DNA of 64,000 nucleotides from JAIRVZ01 sp031553415 (GTDB taxonomy: Bacteria; Bacteroidota; Bacteroidia; Bacteroidales; Azobacteroidaceae): NCBI GenBank assembly GCA_031553415.1, contig JAVBLO010000016.1:58480-122479 (forward strand), given 5' to 3'. Position 1 is the first letter of the stretch. Each line of letters begins with the position of its first letter. The position numbers and the translations under genes are program-made. Below, one piece after another: positions 9,601 to 18,230 of the stretch. The notes under the pieces were generated by a model, which saw only the letters and a list, made by a program, of their open reading frames with translations, did no database searches and was not told where the DNA came from.

Positions 9601-12600
9601 TTATTTTACAATAATTTTTGCTTCCTCTGAATTATTACTATTATAAACACGGATAATGTAAGTTCCTTTAACAACAGGAGCAACAATTTCAGAAGTAACA
9701 CTTGTATTAACTACTTTTCCTTGTAAATCCATAATATCAATTATTGCATCTTCGATATTTGTTGTAATTGATAATATTTCATTCGCCTGTACCGGATTAG
9801 GATAAACCGTGAAATCAGATATTTTTGCCGTTTTGATGGCAGTTGATGTTTCAACTACAAGTTTAATAGCATTACCAACTTTTGCAAGTTTAAATACTTG
9901 TTGAGCAGGAGCTCCTGTTACAATGATAGATTCGATATCATCTACCGTTAAACCTGTTGCAGTAGTACACAAAGTATAATCACCACCCACATTGAGATCA
10001 CCTGCTCCCTCTATTTCAATTGTACCTGAGGTCAGATTCAATGTTCCGAAACTAACAGGAGTCGTTGCATCGTAAGCAACTTTAAGAGTTCCTCCTTTCA
10101 GATTAAGAATTCCTCCAAGAGAAGCTTTGGCAGTCATGTCGAAAGTACCCCCGGAGAGTAAATTAATCGTACCTGTATTGTTCAAAACAGCAGAGTTTGT
10201 GATTGTACCGGTATTATTGATTGTACCGGTGTTATTTAAAGAACCACTTGTCAGAATGAATATTCCCGTATTATCAATGATACCTCCGGCATTTACAGCT
10301 CCCAGCACAAGATTAAATTCTTTGCCTGAAGCAATGGCAACCGTACTTGTAGCATCAAATGTAATGGTAGAAGTATTAGATATTTTCCAACCTCCATCAG
10401 CTGATGATTGATTGTTTTTTACCGTTATATTATTTGGACCTGGTATTACGGTCTTTCCTTTGTACTCATTTATACCAACAAGGGTATAAGGACCTGCTGT
10501 CAGATTCAAATCACATCCTTCATTACCCCTTATTATACCATTGAAAGTTACAAGTTTTCCGGATACCGTTTCTACTATACTGGTTGCTGTTAAAAGAAGA
10601 TTGTTGTTATAATTGAATCCGCCGCCACTGGCATATCCAAATTTCAATGTCCCTCCATTCAAAGTAGTTGTTCCTCCTCCTGCGAGTGTTGGAGTACCGC
10701 TGGCATTTCCAAAATGACAAATAGTTGCTCCCGATTCAATTTTATAATTTACATTTGAAGTAGTAACCTGCCCTGTGGAACTGGAGTTCATTATATGCAA
10801 AAGTCCGCTTTTAACATGCAGAGTTCCATCTTTAATAAGCCAGTTCCCTGCGAAGACAACCGCACCTGTTCCTGTTTTAGTAACAGTATGATTATTTAGG
10901 TTGAATGTAGCAGTATTGCTGCCATAAAAAGCTAAATTATTGGTAGTAGAGCCATAAGAACATTCTGAATGCCAAATTTGGTCGTCCATGATATTTAAGT
11001 TTTTAAGACCATTTCCGCTTCCACCTGCCCCAATGTTGAACCAAATTTTTCCTTTTAGAACGAGTCCTACTTTTAGATTTTCGATATCTTCAGGTAAACC
11101 GGCGCCTGTAATTCCTGAATTTGCAACACCATGCAAGTTTATAGTTTTACCACCAGATGTTATTTTATGAAAATGATTACTTGATGAATGATTAGCATAA
11201 ACGCAACCCCAATCTACTGTGCCACCAATTGAGAAAGTCTTTGCTGCCGGTTGGAAACTATCGTCTAACACAAGAATATCTTTAGCTCCGGGTATTCCAC
11301 CAGTGCCTGTATTCAAAGGATTTGCTATCTCTGCCCAATCCCAACTACTTGCACCATTAAGATCTGTTTGATCTGTTTTTATTGTAAATTTTTTAGGAGG
11401 AACAACATTGCGGATAATCTTAAGAAGAATAGTTTTACCATTTTCTGAAATAGCAAAAGTTCCGACTAAATCATCCAGCACTAAAGATTCAATGCCACTC
11501 GCCGTTAGATTTTCAATATCAGAAATAGTAAATATACCCGTTGTTTGAGTTAATACGGGATATTCTCCTGTTTGAACAGGCGGTACTGTAGATACATTGA
11601 TTGTTGAAAGATTATTGATAGAAATTGATCCGTTAACAACAACCGTGTGATCATAAGGCGTACTTATCGCTCCACCATCTAAAACCATATCGTTGTTTAT
11701 CTGAGGGGTGGTTGCACTGACAATTAAGGTTCCTCCTGCAAGAGCAATAGAACCCGTTCCGTTAATTTGGTTTTTAAGATTTAATATTCCGTTTACCACA
11801 TTAATCGTTCCATTGTTGTTAACTGTTCCTTCTGCATTCAGAGTTCCTCCCGAAAGTTTTAATTCTTTGTCAGAACCAACTTCAATTGTAGTATTACTTT
11901 TGAAATTAACAGTACCGTTTGTAATATTCCAACCTCCGGTTGCTCCATATATATCGCTTGTCACATTTAATGTTCCTGCCCCGGTAACTTTTGTAATTCC
12001 GGTATAACTGTGCGTTCCTGAAACCGTATAAGGCCCGGCGCCAGCAACATTAAGTGTTATTTCTGAACCGGGCATTGTTTCGGAATCGACAAAATTTCCA
12101 CTGATGGTTACACCTTTAGAACCGTCCAATTTAACAGTACTTGCAGCTTGTAACTCCATATCACCGCTAAAATCAATTAGATTTGAACTGCCTTGAAAGT
12201 ATAATGTACCTCCATTTAATAAAAGCCGTCCTCCTGAGAAAGAAGCTCCCGCTGAATTTGTTATTATGTGCATTGTCCCGCCTGTATTAACCAAGTAATT
12301 CACATTTTCGGAAGAAAAAGTTTTATTACCGGAAGCCGCCAGTTGTAAGGTTCCTTCTTTTATGTCAAATGTTCCGTTTTTTACAATACCGGAAGCTAAT
12401 TGCACAAATCCGTTTCCCTTCTTCGTAACGTTAAACGAACCGAGATCAAAAACAGAAGAAGAAAGATAAGCGCTAAACAAAGCATTATCTTTACCTCCTT
12501 GATTGGAAATCCATTCCTGATCTCCTTTTATATTAGCAGATCCAAAACCTTGAAGTTTGAACCCTGTTCCTGAAGCTTCCGCATCAATACCGATGCCTTC

Positions 12601-15024
12601 CACTCCATACAGATTAAAAGTTTTTCCTTCCAATGCAATGGTAGGAATTCCGGCAGTAACTTCAAGACGGCCTAAATCGGCATCTCCCTCCGGAGCAGAG
12701 ATTGATAATCCTGAATTAAACTGAGCAATATCAACAGGACGGGGAACATAACCATCTTCCCATGGCACTTCAGAATCCCACCTGCCATCGCTGATTGCTA
12801 TAATTGTAGTTCCGTTAGGATCGCGTTCTTCCTCTGTAGGTTGTACATAATCGGGAGTATTCGCATTGATGATGTATTCCATCGAAGAACCGGCATAAGG
12901 AAGATTTCTCAATTGGCATGCCAATTCTTTTTTGGTTGTAATCACATCAGAGATAAATTGAAGTTTAACCACATTATCGCTTAATTGTGTAGGATCTGCA
13001 ATATGCACTGTTACTTCCGGCGTATTTGCATTCTTCAGCAACAAAACAGAAGACTTATTAGCTCTGACGGTAAAATTTTCACCTTCATACCGTGCTCCCC
13101 GGTAAAAAACCATACCGAAATGACCGGTATTGGTATTTTCCACAACCTGAATACTATCGCTATTTACATGAATTTTAATATGGCCGGCATTGTAAACGCT
13201 CATATCAGCGAGCGTTTTACCGGGAGCTACAACATAAGCGTAGGTCGCATTTTGTGGCTGAGTTCCATGGTTGAACCATAAAGTAAACACGTCTCCCGAA
13301 ACCGTAGCATCGTTTTCTGTAGAATTAATTGATTTCCAGTTCCCGGTTTGTTGTTTGTTGCTCATTTGCACATTTCCACCCTGTGGAAACATATAAGCAA
13401 TGTTGTCGTGCCAAACCCAATCGACTGAAGATAGCTGATGATCTCCTTTGGCCGGAGTAGATGCAGAACCGCCGGAAGAAACAGTTATATCTCCTTTTAA
13501 CCAGCATTGGTTGACTGTTGTATTGACAGCGGCCGCGGCGGTTGATTTAATGGAGTTACCCAAACACACCACTTCATCTCCGAAAAAGAACCATGACTTT
13601 TTTGCACTGATTCCACCAAGAGAAGCATAAGCTTTATCTTCATAAAAATAAGATGTTACTCCATACAAGCCATCGGAAACACCTCCGGCATATCTTGAAG
13701 TTCCTTTCACTTCCCATTGTGCGGGTTGAGGGATAGTTGTCAGTTGTGGAGCAGTTACACCCGGTATCCGCGTCCATTGCCAGATTGCAGATATATTGGC
13801 ATATTCTTCACCTGTCATTCCGATGTTAGTTGCTCCATCGGCAAGAAAATAACCTTTGGTGTTTTCTCCGTTACCGTTTTCATTCCTTGCTGTGCGGTTA
13901 GAAACCATCCTAACGTCGAAACTGTATTGGGGAGATGTATATAACGAATAATCGGCACGCCAGAAATGTTTGTGTTTTGGAGATAATCCATAACCAGCTC
14001 CCTCTGCTCCTGATAACCGGCTGATTACTTCGTCATATTCTGCCGCATGAGTAGAGTCTAACTCTTTCATAATTTCGACTATCGTAACAAAACCCGATTG
14101 ATTCAATGCTCCTTGACGGGCAATACCGCGACCGGTGACATTGAAATGGAAATTCTGTCCGCGTATTACAGAGAAATAAGTTTCACGGGTATATTTGCTC
14201 AACATATCCAATTTATCCTGAGACATGGCATAAGACGTTCCTTTGGTATATAAAGCAATACGGGCAGTTCCGCCGATAAGTACGTTTCCATAACCTCCGA
14301 TATATAATTGCTGTCCGTGCTGAAAATAAGAATAATCATGTTGAATACCTTGTGCTGTTGTTAAAAATATCGGATAAAAACATTCATTTACCCCTTTTGT
14401 CAAAACAGAAACGTTTTTTGTTAAACAACCGCGGTACACCCAATGCATAGCCACATCCAACTTGTTTGCTCCATCCTGATTAGCCGGATCGCCTCCTGAA
14501 CTTACCATACGACTGAACAATAAATTTTCTATAGTTGTATTAACAGGTTGTTGCCCGTGACGCATAATGATCAGGATAAGACCTACCCGTTGGGGTGATG
14601 CTATTTGTTGATACCACCAGTTCGTACTGGTCGGGTTTTTGTCATACCAACATTGCAATCCTTTTTCAATAGCAGTTTGAATTGTTGAATTTTGATAATA
14701 AGTTGCGTTCTCCGTTATATAAGCTAACGCCATTTTCTTTATCCTGTCTAAGTGAGTAACAGGAAACCAGTTAGTTTGACTTCTACTGGCATAATCAATG
14801 TCAGACCATGAGCCATCTGCAGCCATTGTTGTCAGCAATGTAGAAACTTCCGCATTAAAATCGGAAATATTACCAATCATTTCATCTTGTTGAGTGTTTT
14901 TTATTCGTTCCATTATGATCTCGAAATCGCTTTGAACTGTGGTTACCTGCGACTTTGAAAATACATTGAAAAAAGGAAACAAAAAAATAAAACTCAAAAT
15001 AATAATTTGCAATTTTGCTTTCAT
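9601..15024 (-). CDS. PL8 polysaccharide lyase with long beta-solenoid and T9SS sorting domain
   Basis: This 1807-residue surface or secreted enzyme starts with a signal peptide. Residues ~30-735 are a polysaccharide lyase family 8 module (hyaluronate/chondroitin/xanthan lyase type). It has the aromatic patch NWWYQQ at 135-140, N187 (DGANKLD), H236 (FQHGQQ), Y245 (GGYG) and R299/R303 (TGRGIAR). The H-to-Y spacing of nine matches the family. Residues ~745-1710 contain two glycine/asparagine/threonine-rich beta-strand-repeat segments (NNTGTINNTGTI type) resembling autotransporter-associated repeats. The last ~75 residues (YPNPVQANE ... GTYIIRVYN) are a type A T9SS signal. PL8 enzymes cut uronate-containing chains by beta-elimination. 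The solenoid, about half the protein, is not part of the usual family. Confidence 0.88.
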   Translation of the reverse strand: MKAKLQIIILSFIFLFPFFNVFSKSQVTTVQSDFEIIMERIKNTQQDEMIGNISDFNAEVSTLLTTMAADGSWSDIDYASRSQTNWFPVTHLDRIKKMALAYITENATYYQNSTIQTAIEKGLQCWYDKNPTSTNWWYQQIASPQRVGLILIIMRHGQQPVNTTIENLLFSRMVSSGGDPANQDGANKLDVAMHWVYRGCLTKNVSVLTKGVNECFYPIFLTTAQGIQHDYSYFQHGQQLYIGGYGNVLIGGTARIALYTKGTSYAMSQDKLDMLSKYTRETYFSVIRGQNFHFNVTGRGIARQGALNQSGFVTIVEIMKELDSTHAAEYDEVISRLSGAEGAGYGLSPKHKHFWRADYSLYTSPQYSFDVRMVSNRTARNENGNGENTKGYFLADGATNIGMTGEEYANISAIWQWTRIPGVTAPQLTTIPQPAQWEVKGTSRYAGGVSDGLYGVTSYFYEDKAYASLGGISAKKSWFFFGDEVVCLGNSIKSTAAAAVNTTVNQCWLKGDITVSSGGSASTPAKGDHQLSSVDWVWHDNIAYMFPQGGNVQMSNKQQTGNWKSINSTENDATVSGDVFTLWFNHGTQPQNATYAYVVAPGKTLADMSVYNAGHIKIHVNSDSIQVVENTNTGHFGMVFYRGARYEGENFTVRANKSSVLLLKNANTPEVTVHIADPTQLSDNVVKLQFISDVITTKKELACQLRNLPYAGSSMEYIINANTPDYVQPTEEERDPNGTTIIAISDGRWDSEVPWEDGYVPRPVDIAQFNSGLSISAPEGDADLGRLEVTAGIPTIALEGKTFNLYGVEGIGIDAEASGTGFKLQGFGSANIKGDQEWISNQGGKDNALFSAYLSSSVFDLGSFNVTKKGNGFVQLASGIVKNGTFDIKEGTLQLAASGNKTFSSENVNYLVNTGGTMHIITNSAGASFSGGRLLLNGGTLYFQGSSNLIDFSGDMELQAASTVKLDGSKGVTISGNFVDSETMPGSEITLNVAGAGPYTVSGTHSYTGITKVTGAGTLNVTSDIYGATGGWNITNGTVNFKSNTTIEVGSDKELKLSGGTLNAEGTVNNNGTINVVNGILNLKNQINGTGSIALAGGTLIVSATTPQINNDMVLDGGAISTPYDHTVVVNGSISINNLSTINVSTVPPVQTGEYPVLTQTTGIFTISDIENLTASGIESLVLDDLVGTFAISENGKTILLKIIRNVVPPKKFTIKTDQTDLNGASSWDWAEIANPLNTGTGGIPGAKDILVLDDSFQPAAKTFSIGGTVDWGCVYANHSSSNHFHKITSGGKTINLHGVANSGITGAGLPEDIENLKVGLVLKGKIWFNIGAGGSGNGLKNLNIMDDQIWHSECSYGSTTNNLAFYGSNTATFNLNNHTVTKTGTGAVVFAGNWLIKDGTLHVKSGLLHIMNSSSTGQVTTSNVNYKIESGATICHFGNASGTPTLAGGGTTTLNGGTLKFGYASGGGFNYNNNLLLTATSIVETVSGKLVTFNGIIRGNEGCDLNLTAGPYTLVGINEYKGKTVIPGPNNITVKNNQSSADGGWKISNTSTITFDATSTVAIASGKEFNLVLGAVNAGGIIDNTGIFILTSGSLNNTGTINNTGTITNSAVLNNTGTINLLSGGTFDMTAKASLGGILNLKGGTLKVAYDATTPVSFGTLNLTSGTIEIEGAGDLNVGGDYTLCTTATGLTVDDIESIIVTGAPAQQVFKLAKVGNAIKLVVETSTAIKTAKISDFTVYPNPVQANEILSITTNIEDAIIDIMDLQGKVVNTSVTSEIVAPVVKGTYIIRVYNSNNSEEAKIIVK

Positions 15025-15098
15025 GTATATTATTTTTTAAACATGAATATTATTCTTTAGATAAAAAGTTTCCGGTAAGTTATAGAACCAATTTTTAA

Positions 15099-18000
15099 TT
15101 AATCTATTACTAAAATTTTTTTATCTGCTAATAATGCACCTTTTTCATCATACAAAGAAATAATATAAAATCCCTGTTTCATATTTCCCGTACTTTGAAT
15201 CAATTGATTATTGCCCGGATCAACTTTTACAGAAGTAGTTTCTATTATTCTTCCTACCATATCTGTTACTACGAGTTTCATAGTTTGACCGGAAGAAACC
15301 TTTAAATCCACAAATAAAGGAGAGCCTTGTTTTAAAGGAACAGGATAAACCTTTACATCAGTATTAGGATATGATTTATATGAAATAGAATTGGCAACTT
15401 TTTTCTCAATAACAATCCTGGGGCGATATTTCACAGCAGAAGATTCTTTTGAATAAAAATATACAAAAGCCTCATTACTTTTCTTGGGTGAAGGAATAGA
15501 CAGATTAAAAGATAGTGCAGTTTTTCCTTCTGTTAATTGTTGTTTCATAAATGATGTGATATCAAAAGTAACAGAACCGGTATTAGACCCTTGTTGTTGA
15601 TCTATTATTGCAGACAAAACTGTTGGTTTATTATTCCAACAAAGAGTGTTTTCATTCCATGTTACATTTTCAACCTGCCTTAATTGTAAGGTCGCCTGAT
15701 TAGCAGCCGTACCTCCTCCACAGGAATAGAAAACCAGACTTACATTATTAATATCATCAGGAGTAATTCCTAGTTCTGCCCAACTAAATCTAATGTATGT
15801 TTCCCTGGCATAGTTCTCGCTATCATACTTCACTTCCAGCAATTGAGCGCTTGTCGTTCCATAAGTAGTGCTTCCATTCGTTCCATTTCTGACAAAAGCA
15901 TCTGCTTCCGGATAAATTAAAATATCATTTTTCACGGGAGGTTCTATGTAATCAGGAGTACTTTGAGAAATCACATACTTTTGTGAAGATCCGGCATAAT
16001 TACCCTGAGGTAATTTACAAACCAAACCTCGTTTTCCGGTCAATACATTGTTAGTATAACAAATAACTACAGAATCTTCAAGTTGGGTAGGGTCTGCGAT
16101 TTGAACTTTAACTTGTGTTTTATCCACATCACGTAACATTAAAATACATGGATGATCTGCTCTTATAGAAAAGTCAGCGGTATTAAACCTGGCAGCCTCA
16201 AAGAATACCACACCCCAAAGACCCGATTTTGTATTTTCCACAACCTGAACAGTATCACTATTGACATGAATTTTCAAATGATTGGCATTGTAAGTTTCCA
16301 TATCCTGTAAACTTCTTCCTCCGGCGATGATATAAGCATAGGATTCATCAGTAGGTTTAACTCCATGATTAAACCAAAGTTTAAATATATCCCTACTTAT
16401 ATTTTCTCCATATATGGAAGATATGAGTGTCGTATTATTTGTTGTCCATTTTCCTGTGGTTGCTTTATTGGAAATATTGATGTTTCCACCCTGTGGGAAA
16501 ATATAAGCCACCTTATTTTGCCACACCCATTGAGGAGAAATACTTGATAAATCTGTTCCGTTTTTAGCCAAAGTAGTTTTATTTCCATTAGTAGATATAG
16601 TTACGTCTCCCTTCGAAATACATTGGTTAACTGTCGTATTAATTTGCTCTGTTGCTGAAGATTGTATTCCTGAACCAAGACAAACAACTTCATTATCAAA
16701 AAAGAACCATGATTTTTTGGCTGTCGTAGAAACTTGCGGGTCTGTTGCAAGGAAAGCAGTCACACCACAAATACTGTCAGAAACACCCCCTGCATAGACA
16801 GAAGCGCCGGGAGTACTCCATTGTACCGGTTTAGGAATACCTGACAATGCTTTTACCGGAGCTGTTACTCCGGGCATGCGGCTCCATTCCCAAACCGCAA
16901 ATGCATCTACATATTCATCTCCGTCAACATGTATACTCGTTCCTCCATCAGAAAGGAAGTAACCATATATATTTTCAGAGTTACCATTTTCACAACGGTT
17001 TACTCTCGGAGAGGTCATTCTCACATCTACAGTATACTTTGAAGATTCGAAAATAGAATATTCATTGCGAAAAAAATGCCTGTGTGAAGTCGTTATTTTC
17101 TGGTCGGGTTCAATTTCACCTGTTAAGCGTTTCAGAGCGCCATCATAGAAATCTGCATGCTCCGGTTTCAATGCTTTAAAGTTTTTAGCAATACGTGTCG
17201 GAAGCCCGAATAAACGAAGGTTAGCCGATAATTTACGAGGATTTTTTAAATAATTCCAATCATAAGTAATTTCACCCGGACGACTCAGGAAACGACCTGT
17301 CGCATTATAAATACCGGTTTTTCCTCTAAATGTTTTAAAATATGCACTTCTTGCAAAAGTATCAATGATAGTTAATTTTGCATCAGGAATTGCATAAGGA
17401 GTTCCCGCCGTAAACGTTGCCACATTGGTAACATCATTCAGTAAACCGGTTCCGTAACCTTGTATATATAGCTGTGGAGAATGTTGTGAAAAACAGTCAT
17501 CTTCTTTCAAACCTTCTATCTTACCGTTTGAATTCATATTATTAGGAAGATGGTAATAAACTCCCTTTTCTACCGCATCCTTCATCATATTTGCATTTTC
17601 AGTAAGCGCAGCCCGATACACAAAATGAGTAGAAATGGCAACCCTGTTATATGCTTGTCCCTGAGAACCACTCTGATTATAATTTCCGCCTCCTTTTGCA
17701 GAGGTATCCGCCATAATAGAAAGGATTTTATTTTCAGTTACTTCAGATAAAGGAGTATCCCCTACCCTCATTAAAATAAGAATAACTCCCATTTTTTGAG
17801 CCGCAGAAACTTGGTGTGCATACCAATCGGGAGATTTCATTCCTGCCGCCCATTTTGTATGCCAAAAAGCCAATGCTTTATCAATATGACTTCCCAATGC
17901 AGCGTCATTATAAAGAGCGCTTCCTTCCTTTGAATAAGCTAAAGCCATCAACATAACCCGGTCTAAATGATACATCGGTTGCCAATCCGTATATTGGGAA

Positions 18001-18224
18001 TTCGCATAATTGATATCAGCCCAGGAACCGTCAGCACCAATATCAGAGATATAATCAGCTACATAAGAGTCTAGTATCTCCTTTTCCGGGGCATCTTCCC
18101 AGAACACTTGCCGTACTCTTTCCCTAATAGTTTCAAAAACATTATCAGCAGCATGAACTTCCATTACCGGAACAAAACATACCCCGCAAAAAACAAAAAA
18201 CAAGGTTAAAAATGTTGTCTTCAT
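15099..18224 (-). CDS. PL8 polysaccharide lyase with DNRLRE-type domain and T9SS sorting domain
   Basis: This 1041-residue exported lyase is paralogous to the neighbouring PL8 protein. Likely catalytic residues are N193 (AYNRVAI), H248 (SQHSPQLY), Y257 (QGYG) and R311/R315 (TGRFLSR). Residues ~775-945 (IYPEADAFVRNG, ARETYIRFSW, WNENTLCWNN) form a DNRLRE-type beta-sandwich, a fold related to carbohydrate-binding family 96. The last ~75 residues (VYPVPLKQGSPLFVDLK ... GFYIISLYD) are a T9SS type A signal. It starts 6 bp after the GH88 gene, so the two are probably one transcript. PL8 products are unsaturated uronyl oligosaccharides, the substrates of GH88. Hyaluronate or chondroitin is the likely substrate class; specificity is unproven. 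Confidence 0.87.
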   Translation of the reverse strand: MKTTFLTLFFVFCGVCFVPVMEVHAADNVFETIRERVRQVFWEDAPEKEILDSYVADYISDIGADGSWADINYANSQYTDWQPMYHLDRVMLMALAYSKEGSALYNDAALGSHIDKALAFWHTKWAAGMKSPDWYAHQVSAAQKMGVILILMRVGDTPLSEVTENKILSIMADTSAKGGGNYNQSGSQGQAYNRVAISTHFVYRAALTENANMMKDAVEKGVYYHLPNNMNSNGKIEGLKEDDCFSQHSPQLYIQGYGTGLLNDVTNVATFTAGTPYAIPDAKLTIIDTFARSAYFKTFRGKTGIYNATGRFLSRPGEITYDWNYLKNPRKLSANLRLFGLPTRIAKNFKALKPEHADFYDGALKRLTGEIEPDQKITTSHRHFFRNEYSIFESSKYTVDVRMTSPRVNRCENGNSENIYGYFLSDGGTSIHVDGDEYVDAFAVWEWSRMPGVTAPVKALSGIPKPVQWSTPGASVYAGGVSDSICGVTAFLATDPQVSTTAKKSWFFFDNEVVCLGSGIQSSATEQINTTVNQCISKGDVTISTNGNKTTLAKNGTDLSSISPQWVWQNKVAYIFPQGGNINISNKATTGKWTTNNTTLISSIYGENISRDIFKLWFNHGVKPTDESYAYIIAGGRSLQDMETYNANHLKIHVNSDTVQVVENTKSGLWGVVFFEAARFNTADFSIRADHPCILMLRDVDKTQVKVQIADPTQLEDSVVICYTNNVLTGKRGLVCKLPQGNYAGSSQKYVISQSTPDYIEPPVKNDILIYPEADAFVRNGTNGSTTYGTTSAQLLEVKYDSENYARETYIRFSWAELGITPDDINNVSLVFYSCGGGTAANQATLQLRQVENVTWNENTLCWNNKPTVLSAIIDQQQGSNTGSVTFDITSFMKQQLTEGKTALSFNLSIPSPKKSNEAFVYFYSKESSAVKYRPRIVIEKKVANSISYKSYPNTDVKVYPVPLKQGSPLFVDLKVSSGQTMKLVVTDMVGRIIETTSVKVDPGNNQLIQSTGNMKQGFYIISLYDEKGALLADKKILVID

Positions 18225-18230
18225 TATTTC

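Noticed and set aside
11708..12007. Proline/valine-rich open frame on the plus strand, opposite the PL8 solenoid; similar antisense frames at 10127, 38265, 39666.
   Set aside because: They arise from the repetitive Gly/Asn/Thr codons of the solenoid genes read backwards; no start context, no domain and no conservation is visible.
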